Assembly: GCA_958510825.1 (NCBI GenBank)
Contig: OY294050.1
Coordinates: forward strand, 5,929,340 to 5,993,339
DNA: 64,000 nucleotides
Source: Brachypterus glaber
Lineage: Eukaryota; Arthropoda; Insecta; Coleoptera; Kateretidae
Direction: 5' to 3'
Position 1 is the first letter of the stretch. The number at the start of each line of letters is the position of its first letter. The notes below the pieces were generated by a model, which was not told the DNA's origin, made no database searches, and saw nothing but the letters and a program-made list of their open reading frames with translations. Both the position numbers and the translations under genes were made by a program. Below are positions 10,947 through 23,690 of this stretch, piece after piece.

Positions 10947-12375
10947 CATTGTAAAACGGATGGCATATTATGCAAAATAGAACGTTCGATATTTAAGTAC
11001 TATTTTGTGATGACCTGTCCGAATAGCAGTAAATTTGACTTTACACACACAGAGACATAATTACTAAAACGCATTAGGTACGCATTAAGTACGCATTAAG
11101 TACGCATTATTCACTTAAAAGTTTGTATATCTTCAAGCATGTTTAGTACTTGTTTATTCTGATTGAAGATTAATACAATGTATTATTAATTTAATCAAGT
11201 AAAAGTGCTTGGTTTGAGTAAGAAATTTTCTTGTAGTGAGTTTTAAAGAAATTAAATGAAAGATAGCAAGTAGAAATTTATATTGAGTATTTAAAATACT
11301 AAACATAATGAAAAATAGTACGTATACTAATTTCTTGGGAACAAGTACTAATTCAGTGGAATATGTTTATATCAAGTATTTTTATACTTGCAACAAGTAT
11401 CTAAAGCCGTCTCCACACCACCCGCCAAGTACGAGGAATATTCGGCCAAATGACAATAAATTGACATGGAGACACTCTAAGTAATATTGAATAATATCTC
11501 AATTTTTTCATCAGTTTATATAGGATTTCCAAAATGATAAGTAGGTCAATAGTTAAATTAATTTGACAAGGCATTTAGCGCAAAATATTTCTAAACACAC
11601 CGACTATATTTAGTTACCCCGACAAAAGAGTTCTAGTCTCATCAATTTGCAAGCTAATTACTATTCATGACATTTGAAACGATCATTTTAACAATAAATT
11701 ATATTTGTTTATAAACTTATATCTTTTAAGTTATACCGAAAAGGGTCCGATCTAATGTAGAACAAGCCGGACTTTGCCGTGAAGGCAGAATGTATTGGCG
11801 CTATGATTAAAGCAATATTATTTTAAAAATTTTAACACCATATAAAATAATCGGATCATGACAGTGCTTTTCTCAGGCAAAGCTACTAAGATTTTAATGT
11901 AATAAAAAATTGTTATCAGAACATAAATAATAACATAAATAAATGGATATATATCACAAAGTAAACCTTATATCGTCACTGGCTAGCTAGTAAAACCTGA
12001 GTAAGTATTGATATAATTTACTGTCTATTTTATCACGTCATTAAAGGTTTTTACGTTTAGGTGAGGCGCGGATGTGATAAAGGTCTGGAATTTATCGCAG
12101 GTTAAGTGAAATATGACCTCCGGAGTGGCGAGAAGGGTTCGGGACACTTGACACCGGACTAATAGTGGGACACCGGTGTACAGCCAGTTTGTCACTTTAC
12201 ACACACACACTACTTGCAACCGGAATATATAGTATGGGTGTTTCTGGGAAAAATGTGACAGTTTAGGATCTACAGTATTAACCCTTTATTTGATTTTGTA
12301 TCTTAAGGATCCTAGGACGAACCAAAGGTTAGTTTATGCAAAAAGTAACGAAGCTAGCGAGAGTAACTTTATGTC
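10947..12375. other. Intergenic AT-rich stretch
   Basis: Only the 11-bp repeat near 11.07 kb is recognisable. Open frames at 12.0-12.2 kb lack coding character. Confidence 0.5.
11069..11109. repeat. 11-bp tandem repeat
   Basis: Almost four units of GCATTAAGTAC. Confidence 0.85.
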
Positions 12376-12542
12376 TATACTGCGCATGCTTGGTGATAAT
12401 CAACGAACTAATTAATTTTATGACCACACTGCGCATGCGTAAGTACAATTACGGCAACCAGTTATACTTACGCATGCGCAGAGCACTCATAAAATTTATT
12501 AGATTTCTAGTCAGTTTGTTATCACCAAGCATGCGCACTATA
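12376..12542. mobile_element. 167-bp nested palindrome rich in GCGCATGC
   Basis: Outer arms TATACTGCGCATGCTTGGTG / CACCAAGCATGCGCACTATA. A second inner palindrome at 12429-12481 has CTGCGCATGCGTAAGTA / TACTTACGCATGCGCAG. Its right end overlaps the next repeat, and an open frame across it is incidental. Confidence 0.8.
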
Positions 12543-12544
12543 CA

Positions 12545-13229
12545 AGGTTATTCATAAATAAGTTCGAGAAATTTAAGAGGTGATTCTACGTTAAAAAATA
12601 TTTAAAAAGTCTTATAAAGGTTGGTTCCGAAATGAGCTCTAAGGGAGCTGCGGTCCTTTGAAGATAGACATATTGAATGGGGGAAAAAAAAGCACCAATA
12701 AAATTTTAATTCTTTTGGGCGATTCTTCATTTAAAACTAAGCAAAAAAGTATTCTTCACCAAAACACATAAATTTAATATTAAAGGAGTAATAGCCTTTT
12801 TTTTTTTTTTGAAAACGGTGGCTCCTACAGTGTTACACTGTATGACATTTTTTATGGATTTTTACTCAAGGAATCTATATTTTTTACCAAAAATTCAAAA
12901 AAATACATAAAAAAGTTTGGGGCAAAAATGTGTTAAGCCTCACATATTTTGTCCGTCTGGGCACGCCTCTGGATAATTTCAAAAAAATAAATTAACATAA
13001 ACTTATTGCCCTTATTAATAATAGTCAACATGCAAAATCTCGTCGCTCTAGCTTAAAGCGTACAAAAGTTATTAATTAAAAACTTTATTTTATTTCGATT
13101 TTAAAGAGCCGTAGCTCCCTTAGGACTCATTCCCGGATCAACCTTTATAGGAACTTTTTTTCATATTTTTTAACGTAGAATCACCTCTTAAATTTCTCGA
13201 ACTTATTTCTGAATAACCAACCCTGTATA
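12545..13229. mobile_element. Family G TIR element, copy 1
   Basis: Arms of about 115 bp in inverted orientation: AAATAAGTTCGAGAAATTTA / TAAATTTCTCGAACTTATTT, with GGTGATTCTACGTTAAAAAA. Interior includes AAAAGTTTGGGGCAAAAATG. Full copy also at 34039-34752. Confidence 0.85.
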
Positions 13230-14442
13230 CTGAAAATTACTTTTTTTTACATTTTTCGTTATAACGTTATCTTCTTTTATTTTTACATAAACTAGCCTTA
13301 ACTTTAATGTACTTTAATGTAAACAAAAAAAAGTCAAGTAAAAATTTGCCTAGTATTGCATAATGGGAAATTTGGCTCTGATTCTACAAAACATTAAAAA
13401 ATTGTCGTGCAAACATTAGCAGTTTACCCTAAATGTATTACTAATTGATATTATAAACTTAAATAGTTAGTATTCTTGCAAATGATCTGTATATTTACAA
13501 ACATTTATGCTTGAAGCAATTATGATCTACAATTAATTATAGGTGCAAACATTAATATTCAGTAAAACTTAAAATTAAGACAGATGTGAAAATTAATATT
13601 CAAAATTAATGAAAATTAAATATAAATTCATATTTTTGTTTAATTTTAAGATGCACTGAATACTAATGGACATTTGAATATTAATGGGCATGTTAGCTTC
13701 TTCAAAAACAAGTTTTTTTTTGAATATTCAAGTTATTTACATAGAACTTTTAAGAATAAATTGAAATATTCAGATATATTTGAATCTATTTATCATACAC
13801 AAATTTTAAGTAAAACATTGAATATTCAGACAGAAATGTAAATTTATATTCAACTCTTATTTAAAATTAATGGACTATTAAATAATATTTGACATTTCTG
13901 TCTGTAATATTTCACTGAATATTAATGAACGATTTTAAATGAAACGTACAAAATTTGTCTGAATATTAAAATCATTCCTAAATATTCATTTTTTTCGTTA
14001 CAATTTTATAACCGAGTTAACTTAAATTGGACCATTTTTATAGAACCTCGCATATATAAAAATTCCTGTTTCTTCCCCTAAAAGAATCGAGGTGTCGGAT
14101 CACGTGTCAACAGGGGGATGCGTCTGGATTTCGGGAAGCGAGACGTGAACGATTATCTAATTTGTCAACGATTGCTTGATTTTTCAATCGAATGCCTTTA
14201 GGTCGAGACGATTGCTTGTCAAACATTTGCGAATCTCTATCAATTTGTTTTGATTTGAACGTATCTATTTATTTTGATTTCCGTCTCTTAATATGAGATA
14301 TATTTTCTTTAGGATAACTTAAAAATTATTTGAGATAAACTATTAAAACATATAAATATTTATACACATTGGTACCTTACGTACTTAATTATCATCTACA
14401 GTTATTAATTTAAATTAAGTAAAATCTTGAAAGTAAGAATAG
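13230..14442. other. AT-rich stretch with recurring GAATATT/AATATTC
   Basis: 13540-13990 repeats AATATTCA-type words in both orientations without fixed spacing. No gene or clean TIR element seen. Confidence 0.5.
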
Positions 14443-14555
14443 TAATTATATATCAAGGTAGATAAGACATTTTTTATAGCCAAGCGTATTAAATCTCGAG
14501 CTGCGTAGCAACGAGGGATATTAGTCTTCTCTACCGTGGTTTATATATTAGTCTT
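14443..14555. mobile_element. 113-bp palindromic MITE
   Basis: ATATATCAAGGTAGATAAGAC and, inverted, GTCTTCTCTACCGTGGTTTAT, with centre CTCGAGCTGCGTAGCAACGAG. Same architecture as 8518-8645. Confidence 0.65.
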
Positions 14556-15004
14556 TTCACTACTAGCACTATTTAACTATGTTTATTCAAATAATAATCA
14601 ATGACATTTGCTCAAATAAATACTTTGAACTGACGTTTAAAAATTTAGTTTTTTATTTTTTTTTTTTCACAATATTAAGCTAATTATTTATTGTATTAAT
14701 TGGTAATAATTATATTTAATTATATTTAATAAATAGAAAGTTATTTAAAGCTATTTTCTTGGGTTTAATTAGTAAAAATTGGACAAAGAACTGAAACATC
14801 TAATGTGACAGCAATCAATTTTTTATAAAATTTACTCCTTCTAGGAGAGAAAAAATATTGCTATAGGTGAAGAAAATTGATTTCACAGTCTGAAAACATG
14901 ATATTAATGGTATGTTCTAAAGCTAGTATTGAAAAAACAATATTATTTCAAGTTTCTGTATTAATTTAAAAAATTTACTCAGTGGACAGTTGAAGAAAAT
15001 ATGA

Positions 15005-15119
15005 GGAGGTGAATTTCAAAACGCAGTTTGTCACTTAGTAAACAATACAATTTGATTGTCAAGTAATTGACAAGCTGCTATGTCACAAAGTCAAAAACTG
15101 CGTTTTGAAATTCACCTCC
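15005..15119. mobile_element. 115-bp MITE just upstream of sarcoglycan coding exon 1
   Basis: GGAGGTGAATTTCAAAACGC / GCGTTTTGAAATTCACCTCC, a perfect 20-bp inverted pair that extends further with mismatches. Confidence 0.9.
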
Positions 15120-15261
15120 ACATATATACAATTATTGTAGTTAATAGTAGTACCTACTTACAAATTCTTTCTGAATATATATTTTTAAAATATTCAAATT
15201 ATTTTAACGGCGTAGTATTTTTATTTTTTTAACATGTTTTATCTATTTATTTTTTTTTCAG

Positions 15262-15469
15262 GATGAAAAGGGCAATAGCGCAAAGTCAAGCTTCAACATC
15301 AAGCACACCAGCAAACACCAGCGAAGTGGACAATTTTGAAAATAACGTAATATCCTTGTACGGATGGAGGAAAAAATGTTTATATTTGTTAATGCTAGTT
15401 ATAATATTATTAGTAGGAGTTAACTTGGGCCTTACGTTATGGGTTATGAAAGTTATGGAATTTTCATCG
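15262..15469 (+). CDS. Scgdelta: Sarcoglycan first coding exon (cytoplasmic tail and anchor)
   Basis: Encodes 69 residues beginning MKRAIAQSQA. A polypyrimidine tract and AG end at 15261; one untranslated G precedes the ATG. The donor is GTAAGT at 15470. The hydrophobic stretch CLYLLMLVIILLVGVNLGLT is the membrane anchor and also an uncleaved signal. A 115-bp hairpin MITE lies only about 140 bp upstream. Confidence 0.93.
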
Positions 15470-17612
15470 GTAAGTACCTAAGCCACTCTAAAATAACTGT
15501 AATAGAATTAAAAAAAATCTAAATTGGTGGTCTTTGGGGTTACAGCAAATGGGCAAGAACATTAAACCAGACAAGTGCAAAGTGGGTTGGGTCGTTCTGG
15601 TTCTTATTAACATTCAGCAAACATAAACAAACATGTGTGAGTGAGTTAAAGCCGGTTCCGATTGGTTAAAATTCAATTTTTGGCATTTGTAAGACTTTGT
15701 AAGGCGAAAATTCTTGGTATCGATATCGATATAGGGTTTTTAACATATTGTTTAGTAAAAAGTTGGTGAAGTGCCTAACGTCAAGAAAAATTTTTAGGCA
15801 AATCCTGCTGGTGGAAGATTATTTTATTGAATACTCTAGGGTCTAACGTTAGAATAACGTTTATTTAACGTTAGGAGTTTTACCAAACGTTAGATAAATA
15901 TTAGGCACATAACTTTAGGATTTCTAACTTTATAAATAGCGACACATATACATAAAAACATGGAAGAAAATACGTTTTTCCAACGTGAAATTTCTAATAT
16001 AGTCCGTCCAATTATGCAAGATAGTAGTTTAAAATTCCTGCGATTTTTAAGCTACATCATTGGTTAAAAACTCGTACCTTTTAACATATAAAATATTGTG
16101 ACATTTTTTGTCTATGACAATGATTGACGGTCGTTAAAGCTAAAAAAAGAAGAGAAAGTTACATAAAAAAATGGTTATACTTAATGTTATTTTGTATGGT
16201 ATTGAAAAAGGTACTTTTTTGGTATATTCTTTATACACTAAATTAGCATATTCTACATATTGTACAAACGTAAATTATATTGAACACAAGGAAAACGTCA
16301 AGTTTTTAGGTTAAAATTACAACTTAAGCCCTATCCAGAGGCTCGCATAACAACCATTACAAGATACATGACGACACATCAAGCCAATCCTGGCATCGCA
16401 TTCTTATGTATTATGCTTGTTATGCGAGTCTTTGGATATGCCCTTTCCAGGAAAACAGTACCGATATCTGTTAAATTTTTGATACACTACGATTTATGCA
16501 TAATTATGCTATTTATGCGCTCTGTGGTGTAAAACGGGCCGCGTCCCTTACTATCTTGCATAACTGGACGGAGTATTTTTTATATCGCAAATCTACTAAG
16601 TCAAATTAATCAAATATTAATTGTACATCCTGATACTTAAAAAAAATAAAAAATCTTTTTTTCAATTTAATTATAAATATAAAATAGGGTGAAATCTTAT
16701 TTAGTGGAATAATTTTGAGTTGGTAATTATGCCTTGAGGTTTAGTAATAACGATATTAAATAAGGAAATAAAAATAGCGCAGTGAGAAGAAAAAGTCCTA
16801 ATTAAAAAATCCCAATTAAAAAATGCAACAGTTGAAACTCATTAATTTTAAAACTCATTGTTCTACTTCACTTTCTTTTTTCCTGAATGTTATTATGCTC
16901 TAGAAAGTTATCAACTTTGCCAAAAAAAAAGAACTACGCTTCATAATTAAGATCCCAAACCTGTGTCTTAATATCTTTTTTTCTGTCTGTCTCCCGGTTG
17001 TCCAGAAAAATGGGTGATTCCCATAACTACAGAACGCTTTGAGCTATTAGCCTTTTAAAAGACAAATTTGAACCATATACCTAGGTACCTTAGCTAAAGT
17101 CCTCAGCTGGGATTGTTTTTGGTAAAAATTGGGGGTGGGGGTAAGGAAGTTATAGGGGACCAAAACTATTTTTTTTTGGATGGTCACACGACAAAAAATA
17201 TTTTAACATTAATATGTTTAGAGGGTTGATCCCGCTACGAAAAAAAAACTTTTACGAAAACAAACCGTTACGAAAAACTGTCCCAAAGTATGTGACGCTC
17301 GCAATTAGTTCTTAGCTGGGATCATTGAGTTCTCGGATGGGATCATTGACTTCTCGGCTGGGATAATTATTGTTATGTGACGCAAAAGTGTCCCAAAATT
17401 ATGTGACGCAAAAGTGTCCTAAAATTATGTAACGATCCCAGCCGAGAACTTTAAATTTATGTGACGCTTACGATATTAAGAAATATGCAAGTAAAGAAAA
17501 CGGTGTCTTGTAACTGGAGGCTTAAAACATATTAATGGTCTCACGGTTTTGCTTTACTTGTACAGTAGAACGTATTTAACGATAATGCCAGCCGAGAACT
17601 CAATGCGAGCGT

Positions 17613-17680
<68 letters not shown>

Positions 17681-20600
17681 GTTTGAAATATTTTATTTTT
17701 TTTTAATTTCCTTTTCGATTTTTTATGTTATGTTAAATGTATGTTAATTCTTGTTTTTTTTCAGAATGGAATGGGACAGATTAAAATAGTACCAGGTGGT
17801 TTAAAATTAGATGGTAAAGCCTATATATTGGGAAATTTAATAGTATCAACAATTAGGTCTAGAGCGGGTCAACCGATCACCTTTGAATCTTCAAATAATT
17901 TTACGTTTAGGTGAGTAAAACCCAAATTGACTCTACATGAAGTACTGATACTGGCAAATAAAAGTTTCTTATTTTAAAAGCCATGCGCTTTTTTTCAGAG
18001 TTGCCAAGCCGCACATGAGCGGTGTTGCCGATAAGCATTAAAATTCTCTAAAATGAGTAAAAAAAAACAACAACCAAAAGTCACACGTCGAATTGATAAA
18101 CTCCTTCTTTTTGAAAGTCAGTTAAAAATTCAAACCGACAATTCGCAAAAAGTAAGGTTAATTATCAAATGATTTGACAGTCAAATTTAAAATGTGGTAC
18201 GTTTTATTATTTATATTCCGATCAGGTTGGTGTTCTACACGTGTTGCAGACTATACTTTTTTTACGACTAAAGTTTTATTTATATTTTATATAAATTATA
18301 TAATAACAAAAAGTTTTAATAAAAAACAATCATTTACGTCCAGTAATTTAATTTTAATCTAATAATTTATTTTTTTACAGTAAATTGTGTATTATTTCGT
18401 TTCTTGGTGTAAATGTGCTTGGGTAAAACCTGAGGATTTACCCAGTTTTATTTTGACGAATTTAAGTAATTTCTATGTCAAAAAAATAATTAACCATAAA
18501 TGTATAAATATTTCCTTTAGATTTACCAAAATTTCCCCACGTTTACTCGTTTATTTTTAGGTCAAGAAATGAAAAGGGCAGGCCAAACAGTTGGTTAAAA
18601 CTGAGCGACAGCCATTTTGAGTGTATGACCGACAACTTTAAAATATTTGACGAAAAAGGACGCGTTTTATTCTCAGCAACCAAGGATGCTGTGGAAATAG
18701 GATCAGAAAGTCTGAGGGTTGAAAATGACGCTGGAACCATGTTTCGAAAAGCGGTGGAGACGCCTTTGGTACGAGCGCCCCCTGGTCACGATTTAAGGTA
18801 ATAATTGGGTAATAATAAAAAAATAGCAAAATAAAGGGATAAATTACACAGTTATCTATCTGTCGTTAAAATCAAATAGAAGGAAACAGTGAAAAGTACC
18901 ATTTCATCCTTTTTGGGAATCAACAGCACTGTGTATCCTGTATGTTGCTAATATTCAAATAAAACATTAGATAGATATAAAAGCATGGTGCCATCTATTG
19001 ATGTGGTCCGATGTGAACAGATATGTGGTGAAATTTCTATAGCAAATGATTTTTTTAAACATTGTTTTGAAAAATCATGTGAGTTTGACAAAGTTTTAAA
19101 ATACCTATTATGTAAAAAAACTATATTATAATTACTTATTTTTTTGTTCAGACTTGGTACTCCGAATTTTAAATATTTACGCCTGGGTCTAAAGACTAAG
19201 CTAAAAAAAAAAACAACCGATCACAAAATCCTTGTTGGCCTGTGTTATTGTACAGAGCACGTGACTTTAGTAATACTAATTTAAAAATTCAAAATTTCAC
19301 GTCTCAAGATCCAATCATTTTAAAGTTATTGCAATTAGTTCAAAAACATACTGAAATTTCATTATTTATGAAATATATGAGGCCGATCTTGGTGTGCCTT
19401 GGCATGCCGCATGTCTTAATATAACTACACTAGTCAAACTGGTAACTAACATAATAGTTATTTATGGTACTAGTGGGTAAAGTAAGATATTGCCCATGAG
19501 AAAATTAACCTGCGAGGAGTCAGCCAAGCAGGTTAATTTTCGAGAGGGCAATATCGCTTTACCCATGAGTGCTATACAAGGTTTTATCCAATAAATAGCT
19601 TAGAAATTCATATTTTTATTAAAAATTTTAATGACATTTACAAGAAAATAATTTTACAAGTGACAGTTCAACTGTCACAGTTGAGTGGGTAAAATAAATA
19701 ATTATCCACTCAATAAAGTAAAAGCCACGCGGGTGTTATTATTGAGTTTATCTATTTAAAACAAAGCTGGTAATTGTCTCGTTATCTGTATGTATTGGAT
19801 AATATATATTTAATGTTTAAATATATTACAATTTAAATGCGGTTTTTTTCTAAATAACTCCAGTTTATTATGTTATTTGGTTTTTATTTTGGAGACTCTA
19901 CTGTAGATAGATGCGATGTTTTAAATGGGGAAAGCAATATCTGCCTAGAACCCTCTCGCAAGATGAAATCTTTTAAGATTTATATTCATGTAATAATTAG
20001 TCTAAGGGTTTTAATGGCAAATGCTTTAAAATATAGACTTTAAAGCATCTGTTCCTGAAAACTTTCGAACGCAAATTAATTTTAAAATTTCTTATATATT
20101 TTATGACCATTTATGGTAACAAACTGCTAGGCGTGCAGGTCCGAATAAAATGAAAATTAAGCAAAAACTAGATGAAACGTTGTCACCCTGTCAAAACATC
20201 GGCACTATTGTACACTAGAGCCATCTAGTTTGCAAATTTCAAACTAGGTGTTTTGTTTGATTTTAAATTCTGTATCTTTAAAACATTATATTCTAGCAAA
20301 AAACTGTATATAACATATTTTATAGGGCTTAAAAAGAGCTTTTATTTAAAATATAATTTTTTGAAATCGGGTTATAAATATGTGAGATATGCTAAAAAAA
20401 CCTTTTACTGCTTTAAACGCCGAATATCTCGAAAACAATGCGTTTTAGGAAAACGATTTTTGGACCAATTTAAAATTATATTTTATATAAGTGCTAAATT
20501 AACCAAATACAATAATAATTGCCTTAATTATAAACAAAAAACGCTAAAAATAGGAGTTTTACCCTATTTTTACCCCCTTACCCCCAATCGTTTACCCCCA

Positions 20601-22582
20601 AAATCTAATTAGCTCTTCGGAGTACGATAAGAAACAATATGCAAAAAACCGCAAGTCGATATCTCATGTAGAAATGGTGTTAGAGAGTTTACACCCCGAC
20701 AGAGACAGACAGATGGACGCAAAAAATTTTTTTACTCATTTCGACTCAGAATGGTCTAAAACGTCGAGAAATGTGAAAAAAACGTGGTAAAAGATTTTGA
20801 CTTTTCGGCGAAGATTTCAATACATCGGCACTCTTAGTAGCGCCAAGTGCCGATGTAAATTAACATTTTTTAAATTCTATGGACTACAGTGTTTATAACA
20901 AAGTATTCTCTAGTTATTTGTTTTACTAATCTTTTTCACCTTTTTTAAATATAATACCATTTTTGTAGTTAATTAAATTTGGCTAAAATATTGCTGAGGG
21001 TGCACTTTTTTTTAATTACGCCCCTGTTAAAGATCATTTTATTACATTTTATAAGACAAGATACAAGAAAAGTTATATTTTAAAGGTAACAGATGTTATA
21101 AATCTGATATATTGTGGAATAGTAAGTCAAAAATTTAAATTATTTTTCGTACAAACTTGCTTAAAACTTTTCTTGTTTAGAAATATTAAAATTTAACTTA
21201 ATTTTTAGTGGGGAGGTGTAACCAAAACAAACTTTAATAGTATCAGACAGGTCCTTATTTCATAAATTTCATCTAAAAGTAGAAGCTCCCTTAATTGCGG
21301 GAATATTGCCAGTTTTCTGGGGAGGTTTTTTTTTTATAGATTTCCATAGGATATTAAAACATCATAGTTTAGTTTCTGTATTTTAATGTTTTTTTTAATT
21401 ATACAAAGTCTGTCAAAAGTCCGCCCCCTTTAACTTTTGAACGGCTTAAGATATCAACTTAAAATTTGAAACACAGAAATAACAGAACCCAAATAATTTT
21501 TTGTTGTTTATTTGGTATGCTTAGGGAGCACAATGGAGACAGGGGGCAAGGCGTGATTTTTTTAAATTTAAACGGGGGTCGTGTGATACATTATTTATAA
21601 AATTCTCTATTTGCCCACATAGGTATTTTTTTATTTTTTCGGAGCAATGTTTAGAAGTTTGAAATAGGGTTAAAAATTTTCGTCAAATTTTCTTTAAAAA
21701 AATCTTTTTTTTTTTTTTGAAAAATAGTTTATTTATTTTTTATTTATTTGATGATGAAGAAACATTAATTATACTTTTAAACTAGTTTTGAATTATATAA
21801 ATAAAATTTTACGAAAAAAAAAATCGAATATTTTAGCAAAAAAAATTGAAAAATTAAGAAATTTTTTCTTGCGAACCTTTGACACGCTCTTTATTTGTCA
21901 AAATGAGTTAGTTAAAAAAATTACAAATTACCCTACGTTGATCCTAGCAACGTGAGATAAGGTAATAACAGTAGACAAACAGTCGACTAGCCCTTTTACT
22001 TATTTAAATGATCAGCTGTAAACGTTGTATTTTTAATGAGGTGTTGGATAAAAAATATTTACTCTCAAGCAAAACAACAGCACCGCACCTTAAGTAGAGC
22101 CGTACTATTTCTTTACCAAACCGGGTTCAAGCCACCCCTGTACTGTTTATACTACTGAAGCAGACCAGAGCACACCCGTAAAAGCAATAATTTATTGTTT
22201 TTTCGCAATAAAACTAATTTTATTTTTTTTTTTTTTTGGTTTATTTAGGCTAACGTCGCCCACTCGACAGATGGCGATTTTAGGCACCCGCGGCATAAAA
22301 ATGGAGGCTCTAGGAGGAAAAATCAGCGCCATCGCTTTCGACAACATGACTTTCGTATCAGAAGTAGGCGCCGTCAAGGTAGAATCCAGTATTATAATAA
22401 TGCCAAAACTACCAACCGCAAAAGTTTCGAAAAATCGGAACCTGAAGAAAAACACGAATATTTTCCAATTATGTGCCTGTGGAAACGGAAAACTGTTCTT
22501 ATCGCCATCTTATTCGATTTGTGCGTCTACAGACGAAAAATTTTGTGACACCACCAATAAATATCCTACCTATAAACCATAA
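15263..22582 (+). CDS. Scgdelta: Delta/gamma-type sarcoglycan, four coding exons
   Basis: Single-pass type II membrane protein of the dystrophin-associated complex at the muscle cell surface (family knowledge). Exons seen: 15263-15469, 17765-17910, 18561-18797, 22249-22582; phases fit exactly and give 307 residues, near the roughly 290 of vertebrate delta-sarcoglycan. Residues 1-38 are cytoplasmic, about 39-62 are a hydrophobic anchor, and an NFT glycosylation site lies near residue 115. The C-terminus carries the family cysteine cluster (CACGNGKLFLSP, then two more Cys). The ATG at 15263 follows an acceptor AG (15260-15261), so at least one 5' noncoding exon lies upstream; I could not place it. 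All introns use GT-AG with GTAAGT, GTGAGT or GTAATA donors. Introns 1 and 3 are large and transposon-filled. Invertebrates usually have one gene for the delta/gamma/zeta group, so the paralogue name is approximate. Confidence 0.93.
16001..16574. mobile_element. 574-bp TIR element in sarcoglycan intron 1
   Basis: AGTCCGTCCAATTATGCAAG at the left; CTTGCATAACTGGACGGAGT at the right. Contains the nested family F MITE at 16328-16443. Confidence 0.8.
16328..16443. mobile_element. Family F MITE, copy 2, nested
   Basis: CTATCCAGAGGCTCGCATAA on the left; TTATGCGAGTCTTTGGATAT on the right. It sits inside another TIR element (16001-16574), so it inserted later. Confidence 0.8.
16905..17170 (+). repeat. 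Family R repeat, copy 2
   Basis: AACGCTTTGAGCTATTAGCC ... CAGCTGGGATTGTTTTTGGT, with a TCTGTCTGTCTC tract before it. Confidence 0.5.
17289..17618. mobile_element. 330-bp TIR element
   Basis: TATGTGACGCTCGCA at the left, TGCGAGCGTCACATA at the right, plus internal copies of ATTATGTGACGCAAAAGTGT and repeated GCCGAGAACT / AGTTCTCGGCTGGGAT in both orientations. Confidence 0.8.
17614..17676. repeat. (TA)n microsatellite
   Basis: About 31 TA units, beginning in the element end and stopping about 90 bp before sarcoglycan coding exon 2. Confidence 0.95.
17942..18045 (+). repeat. Family O repeat, copy 1
   Basis: GTTGCCAAGCCGCACATGAG followed by GCCGATAAGCATTAAAA; inverted copy at 52130-52240. Confidence 0.75.
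19453..19802 (+). mobile_element. Family A element, full copy in sarcoglycan intron 3
   Basis: Left half is a hairpin: AGTGGGTAAAGTAAGATATT...GCAATATCGCTTTACCCA around an inner TTAACCTGC/GCAGGTTAA stem. Right half has a second hairpin GAGTGGGTAA/TTATCCACTC. 350 bp, non-coding. Confidence 0.85.
20165..20856 (-). mobile_element. Family C dispersed repeat, inverted copy
   Basis: Inverted relative to the other copies, inside sarcoglycan intron 3. The end hairpin with ACATCGGCACT/AGTGCCGATGT is at 20821-20856 and the CATCTAGTTT end at 20165. A 119-codon open frame on + across it is not backed by equal frame conservation in other copies. Confidence 0.85.
20857..22248. other. Distal part of sarcoglycan intron 3
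   Basis: AT-rich, homopolymer runs, no repeat shared with the rest of the window that I can see. Confidence 0.5.
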
Positions 22583-22603
22583 AAAAATACGACCCAAGTT
22601 GGT

Positions 22604-23690
22604 CACACGTCCCCCCAAATGGAAATAGGTAAAACAATAGCAAACTTAGATGATGATAAATCATATGAGCAAAGGGTCTGTACAAATCAAAACCTCTGAG
22701 AACGAAATCTTAATGAGCGCCAGTTGGTAAATAGTGGTAAAAGTTCTTCCGCAGACTACATGCTAAACAACATTAACAAACTGCAAATTCTTCTGCACAA
22801 TTCTAATAGTATTTTTGTTGCTGTTTTCGATTCTATTTAGATCATATCTGTATCTCTTTCCGTTTTTGAGAAATACCCTGCCGAAAATTCGAAAAAATTA
22901 AAAAATGTAATTTTAGGTGGACAATAAATAAATTATTGAAGCACCTACAAAGGGTTTTTATAGCTTGAATTCAAGTTACATATTTACTTTATAAAACCGT
23001 ATAGAAAAGTATCTGGATTTCATTTTCGGTGTTCAACTGAACACTAGTTTTTAAGACATCTGCAGTGATGATTCATTGTTGCTGTTTAAGACTATTTTGG
23101 GCAGTATAATATGACATATTATGTCATATTTAGCAAACACATAGGCTTGACAAATATAATAAATTTGACGTTAAATTTATAAAAACTGCTTAACAAAGAT
23201 AAATTCACCTTCTTTTAAATATGATTGCAGAGGCATCAAAAGCTATTCATTAACTAAAGTTTTAAAATGATCTTCAGGCATTTTTCGTAATTATTTTATA
23301 GAGAATAGATGTAACTTTAATTTAAACTAGAAAAAACTTTTGTAGCTGCTATAATAATTTAAATATGAGCCTCCAAAAATGACAAATTTTTATTTTCATA
23401 AAATTTTGGAACGGTTTTTCTTAAAAATGGAAATAGATAGAGATTTGATCTAATAAAAATCGAAATCAGCAACAAAAACACTATTAAAATTGTGCAAAAG
23501 AATTTGCAGTTTGTAATTTTTGTTTAGCATGCAGTCTGCGGAAGATCTTTTACCACTATTTAAGAACTGGCGCTAATTAGGATTTCGTTCCCAGAGGTTT
23601 TGATTTGTACAGACCCTTTCCTCACATGATTTATCATCACCTAAGTTTGCTATTTTTTTTAAACCTATTTCCATTTGGGGGGATGTGTGT
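22604..23690. mobile_element. Foldback element 1, arms of about 330 bp
   Basis: Outer ends read CACACGTCCCCCCAAATGG on the left and its near-complement CCATTTGGGGGGATGTGTG on the right. Similarity continues inward for about 330 bp (22604-22935 against 23365-23690) with scattered mismatches. The centre of about 430 bp is unrelated between arms. No transposase frame is seen. It starts 21 bp after the sarcoglycan stop, so that gene's 3' UTR must run into it; an AATAAA lies at 22923. Confidence 0.85.

Noticed and set aside
20253..20612. 119-codon open frame across family C
   Set aside because: Other family C copies have the corresponding frame shifted or broken on the opposite strand; the AT-rich basic product is a repeat by-product.
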